A DNA stretch of 64,000 nt, from NCBI GenBank assembly GCA_017407325.1, contig JAFQWV010000005.1, positions 1 to 64,000 on the forward strand. The letters are read 5' to 3'. Positions 60,561 through 64,000 of this stretch are shown here, in pieces; the first letter of the stretch is position 1; each line of letters begins with the position of its first letter. The DNA is from Clostridia bacterium (lineage in GTDB: Bacteria > Bacillota > Clostridia > Christensenellales > Borkfalkiaceae). A program made the position numbers and the translations under genes. The notes below the pieces were generated by a model that did not search any database, was not told where the DNA came from, and saw nothing but the letters and a program-made list of their open reading frames with translations.

Positions 60561-60664
60561 GCAAAACTTCGGTTTTGCATTTCACGCAAGTCATAATCAA
60601 TAGACTTGCATTTCACGAGCAACTTAGTTGCTCATTTCACGAAGGCGCAAGCCTTCATTTCACT
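60561..60664. repeat. Hairpin-linker array C (ATTTCAC linker)
   Basis: Hairpins GCAAAAC-TTCG-GTTTTGC, GCAAGTC...GACTTGC, GAGCAAC-TTA-GTTGCTC and GAAGGC-GCAA-GCCTTC are each followed by ATTTCAC. It ends at the stop codon of the pectate-lyase gene. Confidence 0.87.
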
Positions 60665-62378
60665 ACTTTAGTCCCATTCCGTAGAAAGGCGAAGTCGACT
60701 TTAATCTTGCAAAGCCGTTGTTAGGAAGCGAGCCGTCTGCTTGACGTGGTGCTTTTGCATCTTCTACGCTTAACGAGATGAAGTCGCTAGCCGTTACGTA
60801 AGGCTTAGTATGAGCAAGATCTCCGCCGTCAAAAGTAAAGTTACAGTTTGTTATTTTACCGCCACTACCACATTCACCTGCTAAACGGTTTGCTTTATTA
60901 TAAGAGGTGCCTCTGGTTTCGGTATAGAAAGAAATACAGTTTGTGAACGCTGTTTTAGCCCCACCGTTTTCGAACATATAATTGTATCCGTTATCCCAAC
61001 CAACGCAGTTTTCCATGATTACGCCGTCACCGTGACTATTTTCGTCAAAACCTTTGTTAGATGAAGATTTATCGTTGTTAAACGATACGCAGTTAATAGC
61101 AAAGTGAGTTCCTTTTGAGCTACCGCCAGCACCGTTACCACCGAATTTCATACCGTTACCGTTACCAATACCGCTTGGTACTTTTACGGCTTTTACCGCA
61201 CTCTTTTTAGCAAGATATTGAGCGTTTGAGAAATATTCGTCATATTTAAAGTCGTTAATCTTAGCACTATCCCAACACCAACAATCAATTAATCCTACTG
61301 CATAGTCAGTTTCGTACAAATCCCACGCGTCGTCACAGTTAGACCAAGCACGGCAACCTTTAAAGACGTTTCCCTTACCGTTGTGCATTTTGCAAGCAAA
61401 GCCGTCAGCATCGCCCCAGTTATCAAAGTCGTAGTTAAGGTACGAGTCGCAGTTTTCGATTAAGTTATACGCGCAGTATTCGCCAGTATTTGAACTACCT
61501 AAGCCAGATGCACTGAAATCGTGACCAAAGCCAAGCTGAATACCGCTGTCGCCGTTGTGATGAAGTACGCAACGGCCGATATAGTTATAAGAACCTTCAA
61601 CCTTAATGCCGTTATCCCCTGCGTGGCAAATTTCTAAGCCTTGAATTTTCCAATAATTACCTTTTAAATAAATACCTACGTACGCTGAATTATTGTGACC
61701 GTAAGGTTGATTTGTAAAGTCTAAAACGACTTTTTCCCAGTTATACGCTTGAATGGTAATAGGTTTAGCTTCAGTTCCTGACGAAGTTAGATTAATTCTT
61801 TCAGAAACGTCGTAAGTACCTTGCATCATAAAAATAGTCGTACCCGGTGTTGCTTTAGAAACGGCTGCTGCTAAAGACTTAAGCGGGCTACCTTGTGTTC
61901 CTGCGTTTGAATCGTTACCCGTAGGGGAAACGTAGATATCGCCGTCTTTTGCAGTTGGCAAATCTCCACCGTCTGGAAGTTCTTCAGGAACAGATACTGA
62001 AATCTTATCGTAAGAAAGAGAAACAGATTCTTTAGACGAGCTTGTTGAAGACGAGCTAGATTTTGAACTAGACTTACTGCTAGTCGATTTCGAGCTTGAT
62101 TTCGAGCTTGACTTACTACTTGTCGATTTCGAGCTTGATTTTGAAGAACTATCTTCATTTTTAGAAGATTCTTCCTTTGAATTTTCAACTGACGTTTCTT
62201 CTTTAGAATTCTCGACAGTACTTTCAACGCTTTCTTCTTTTTGCGAAGATTTAACTACCGAAACTCTTTCTTCAGAAGAAGATTGATCTCCTGTATCACG
62301 AGAAATTTCACAGCCGGATGCAAACACCATAACGGTGCATAGGCAAACGGACAAAATTGCTAAAGCTAATTTTTTCAT
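60663..62378 (-). CDS. PL9-family-like pectate lyase lipoprotein
   Basis: 571 residues. The lipobox ASGC (near residue 23) is followed by a Ser/Lys-rich linker of about 90 residues with SSSKS repeats. A right-handed beta-helix follows (DGDIYVSPTGNDSNAGTQ start). DNWGDADGFACKMHNGKGN and CDDAWDLYE correspond to the Ca-binding Asp and catalytic Lys region of PL9 enzymes. It is probably a surface pectin- or polygalacturonate-degrading enzyme. It is a tandem paralog of the next gene. Confidence 0.9.
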   Translation of the reverse strand: MKKLALAILSVCLCTVMVFASGCEISRDTGDQSSSEERVSVVKSSQKEESVESTVENSKEETSVENSKEESSKNEDSSSKSSSKSTSSKSSSKSSSKSTSSKSSSKSSSSSTSSSKESVSLSYDKISVSVPEELPDGGDLPTAKDGDIYVSPTGNDSNAGTQGSPLKSLAAAVSKATPGTTIFMMQGTYDVSERINLTSSGTEAKPITIQAYNWEKVVLDFTNQPYGHNNSAYVGIYLKGNYWKIQGLEICHAGDNGIKVEGSYNYIGRCVLHHNGDSGIQLGFGHDFSASGLGSSNTGEYCAYNLIENCDSYLNYDFDNWGDADGFACKMHNGKGNVFKGCRAWSNCDDAWDLYETDYAVGLIDCWCWDSAKINDFKYDEYFSNAQYLAKKSAVKAVKVPSGIGNGNGMKFGGNGAGGSSKGTHFAINCVSFNNDKSSSNKGFDENSHGDGVIMENCVGWDNGYNYMFENGGAKTAFTNCISFYTETRGTSYNKANRLAGECGSGGKITNCNFTFDGGDLAHTKPYVTASDFISLSVEDAKAPRQADGSLPNNGFARLKSTSPFYGMGLK

Positions 62379-62421
62379 TTTAACCCCCGTATATTTTTAT
62401 GCAATATGCAAGATTTTTAAT

Positions 62422-62779
62422 CCGTCACGCAAAACCTAAGTTTTGCATATCGAGCGCGAACTTTGTTCGCGCATATCGCGTAGCCGTCAGGCTACTACTT
62501 TAGTCCCATTTCCGATTTGAACGCAATTTGTCAAAATTGCATATCGAGTGCCGCAGGCACATATCGAGCAAAGCAACGCTTTGCATATCGAGCGCGAGCT
62601 TTGTTCGCGCATATCGCGTAGCCGTCAGGCTACTACTTTAGTTTCATCTCCGATTTGAACGCAATTTGTCAAAATTGCATATCGAGTGCCACAGGCACAT
62701 ATCGAGCAAAGCAACGCTTTGCATATCGAGCGCGAACTTTGTTCGCGCATATCGCGTAGCCGTTAGGCTACTACTTTAG
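62422..62779. repeat. Hairpin-linker array B1 with 138-bp tandem duplication
   Basis: Hairpins GCGCGAA-CTTTG-TTCGCGC, GTAGCC-GTCA-GGCTAC, GTGCC-GCA-GGCAC and GCAAAGC-AAC-GCTTTGC are joined by ATATCGA or ATATCGC. The block repeats with period 138 bp (TACTTTAG at 62496, 62634, 62772). Each unit includes a copy of the last codons and stop of the pectate-lyase gene. It fills the gap between the two lyase genes. Confidence 0.9.
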
Positions 62780-64000
62780 TCCCATTCCAGAGCCGTAATA
62801 AGGCGAAGAAGTTTTTAATTTTGCAAAGCCGTTGTTTGGAAGTGAGCCGTCAGCTTGACGAGGCGCTTTTGCATCTTCTTCAGAAATAGTTACAAAGTCG
62901 TCTTTAGTGATTGCCTTATTCATCGTAAGGTCGCCACCGTCGAAGATAAAGTTACAATTCGTTACAGTACCTTTACCTAATTCACCAGCTAAACGATTAG
63001 GCTTTTGAGTACCTTCACCCGTATAGAAAGAAATACAACCTGTAAACGACGTTTGAGAACCGCCGTTTTCAAACATATAATTATACCCGTTATCCCAAGC
63101 AACGCAGTTTTCTAAGATTACGTTGTCAGTATGACTATTTTCGTCAAAACCTTTTACAGAGCCTGTGATATCGCTACCGAAGGCAACGCAGTTTCTTGCG
63201 ATATGGATACCTTTTGAACTACCACCAGTTCCGTTACCACCAAGCTTGATACCGTTTCCGTTACCTGCAGAAGATGGTCTTGAAACACCTTTTTTCGATA
63301 GATAGCTAGCATTTGAGAAATATTCGTCGTTCATAAAGTCTTCTTTATTACCACTTTCCCAAGCCCAGCAGTCGATAAGTTCTACGCCGTAGTCAGTTTC
63401 GTATAAATCCCACGCGTCGTCGCAGTTACGCCAAGCACGACAACCTTTAAAGACGTTACCTTTACCGTTGTGCATTTTGCAAGCAAAGCCGTCAGCATCG
63501 CCGTGGTTATCAAAGTCGTAATTTAAGTATGAGTCACAGTTTTCAATTAAATTATACGCACAGTATTCGCCAGTATTACTGCTACCGTAACCAGATGCGC
63601 TGAAATTGTGTCCAAAGCCGAGTTGAATACCGGTATCCCCGTTGTGATGAAGTACGCAACGGCCGATATAGTTGTAAGAGCCTTCAACCTTAATACCGTT
63701 ATCACCTGCGTGGCAAATTTCTAAGCCTTGAATTTTCCAATAATTACCTTTTAAATAAATACCTACGTACGCTGAATTATTATTTCCGTAAGGTTGATTA
63801 GTAAAGTCTAGAACTACCTTTTTCCAATCTAACGCCTGAATAGTAATAGGCTTATCACTTGTTCCTGACGAAGTTAAGTTAATTCTTGAACTTATATCGT
63901 AAGAACCTTCCATCATAAAGATAGTAGTTCCCGGCTGAGCTTTACTTACAGCAGCTGTCAAAGTTGCAAGTGGGCTACCTTTAGTTCCTGCGTTAGAGTC
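62771..64000 (-). CDS. PL9-family-like pectate lyase, second paralog (5' end beyond window)
   Basis: The open frame continues to base 64000 without a start or signal peptide, so it is partial. The beta-helix region is very similar to the 60663 protein (LKGNYWKIQGLEICHAGDNG identical), with the same DNHGDADGFACKMHNGKGN and CDDAWDLYE active-site blocks. Both end GLK. Tandem duplication is the simplest origin. Confidence 0.9.
   Translation of the reverse strand, partial: DSNAGTKGSPLATLTAAVSKAQPGTTIFMMEGSYDISSRINLTSSGTSDKPITIQALDWKKVVLDFTNQPYGNNNSAYVGIYLKGNYWKIQGLEICHAGDNGIKVEGSYNYIGRCVLHHNGDTGIQLGFGHNFSASGYGSSNTGEYCAYNLIENCDSYLNYDFDNHGDADGFACKMHNGKGNVFKGCRAWRNCDDAWDLYETDYGVELIDCWAWESGNKEDFMNDEYFSNASYLSKKGVSRPSSAGNGNGIKLGGNGTGGSSKGIHIARNCVAFGSDITGSVKGFDENSHTDNVILENCVAWDNGYNYMFENGGSQTSFTGCISFYTGEGTQKPNRLAGELGKGTVTNCNFIFDGGDLTMNKAITKDDFVTISEEDAKAPRQADGSLPNNGFAKLKTSSPYYGSGMGLK

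Noticed and set aside
60510..60662. Manganese (yybP-ykoY) riboswitch upstream of mntP
   Set aside because: The leader is only a few bases before a palindrome and array C; no conserved riboswitch core is recognisable.
61871..62227. Arg/Gln/Asn-rich 118-residue frame in the lyase gene
   Set aside because: It is the alternate reading of the SSSKS linker codons and has no independent start signal.
1..64000. tRNA or rRNA genes, transposases, phage genes
   Set aside because: No tRNA-like T-loop motif with acceptor stem, no rRNA segment, and no transposase, integrase or structural phage protein seen by eye; a tRNAscan run would settle tRNAs.

Overview
The window is AT-rich and most genes lie on the minus strand. 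The gene set points to a Gram-positive, Clostridia-type Firmicute, probably an uncultured gut anaerobe. Supporting signs are ferredoxin-dependent indolepyruvate oxidoreductase, FeoAB with a DtxR-type repressor, a SpoIVFA/SpoIVFB-like pair, LRR lipoproteins, pectate-lyase lipoproteins, AGGAGG-type ribosome sites and many near-consensus sigma-A promoters with 17-bp spacers. A Christensenellales-like affiliation is only a guess. No rRNA, tRNA, CRISPR array, transposase or phage structural gene was found.

Layout. 0-11.4 kb: housekeeping (CPBP protease, plsY, der, DUF512 protein, queH, small exporter, ttcA-like), then an XRE membrane regulator, a lipoprotein, a catalytically degenerate MalK-type ATPase, a degenerate carbamoyltransferase and a YfbR-like HD protein. 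11.4-15.8 kb: accessory patch with a SLOG-fold protein, three small XRE regulators with clear operators, a DUF6273-like lipoprotein and small membrane proteins, punctuated by three identical hairpins. 16-28.3 kb: gap, M29 peptidase, a chrA pair, SpoIVFA/FB-like pair, LRR lipoprotein, M1 and M23 peptidases, and a degenerate Fe-ADH/dehydroquinate-synthase-like plus degenerate PHP pair. 28.4-41.5 kb: HU, MreB-like, Maf, ROK kinase with divergent AraC, tsaD, prfB (with programmed frameshift), secA, comFC, two overlapping tiny ORFs and a nucleotidyltransferase-like protein. 41.7-47.1 kb: polar amino-acid ABC transporter whose binding protein looks circularly permuted, then the feoA-feoB-dtxR iron operon with two DtxR-type boxes. 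47.6-55.4 kb: aryl-acid module (symporter, two phenylacetate-CoA ligases, iorAB, ACT protein, amidohydrolase). 55.5-64 kb: surface proteins (beta-helix lipoprotein, two tandem PL9-like pectate lyases), an AAA/DUF4143 ATPase preceded by 33-bp iterons, and mntP.

The most unusual content is non-coding. Seven intergenic arrays consist of short hairpins of different sequence joined by a constant 7-bp linker. The linker is array-specific: ATATAAC/ATATCAC, ATATCGA/ATATCGC, ATTTCAC or ATAAATT. Most arrays sit at the 3' ends of genes. Two copies of about 312 bp (4.4-4.7 kb and 47.3-47.6 kb, opposite orientation) share linkers, ends and a 37-bp identical block, while their hairpin stems differ in a base-pair-preserving way. 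A separate 123-nt folded element follows the stop codons of both gap and secA, with compensatory changes. A recurring CTATA-N3-CGATTA motif sits at many gene ends. Several proteins keep a recognisable enzyme fold but have lost catalytic residues.
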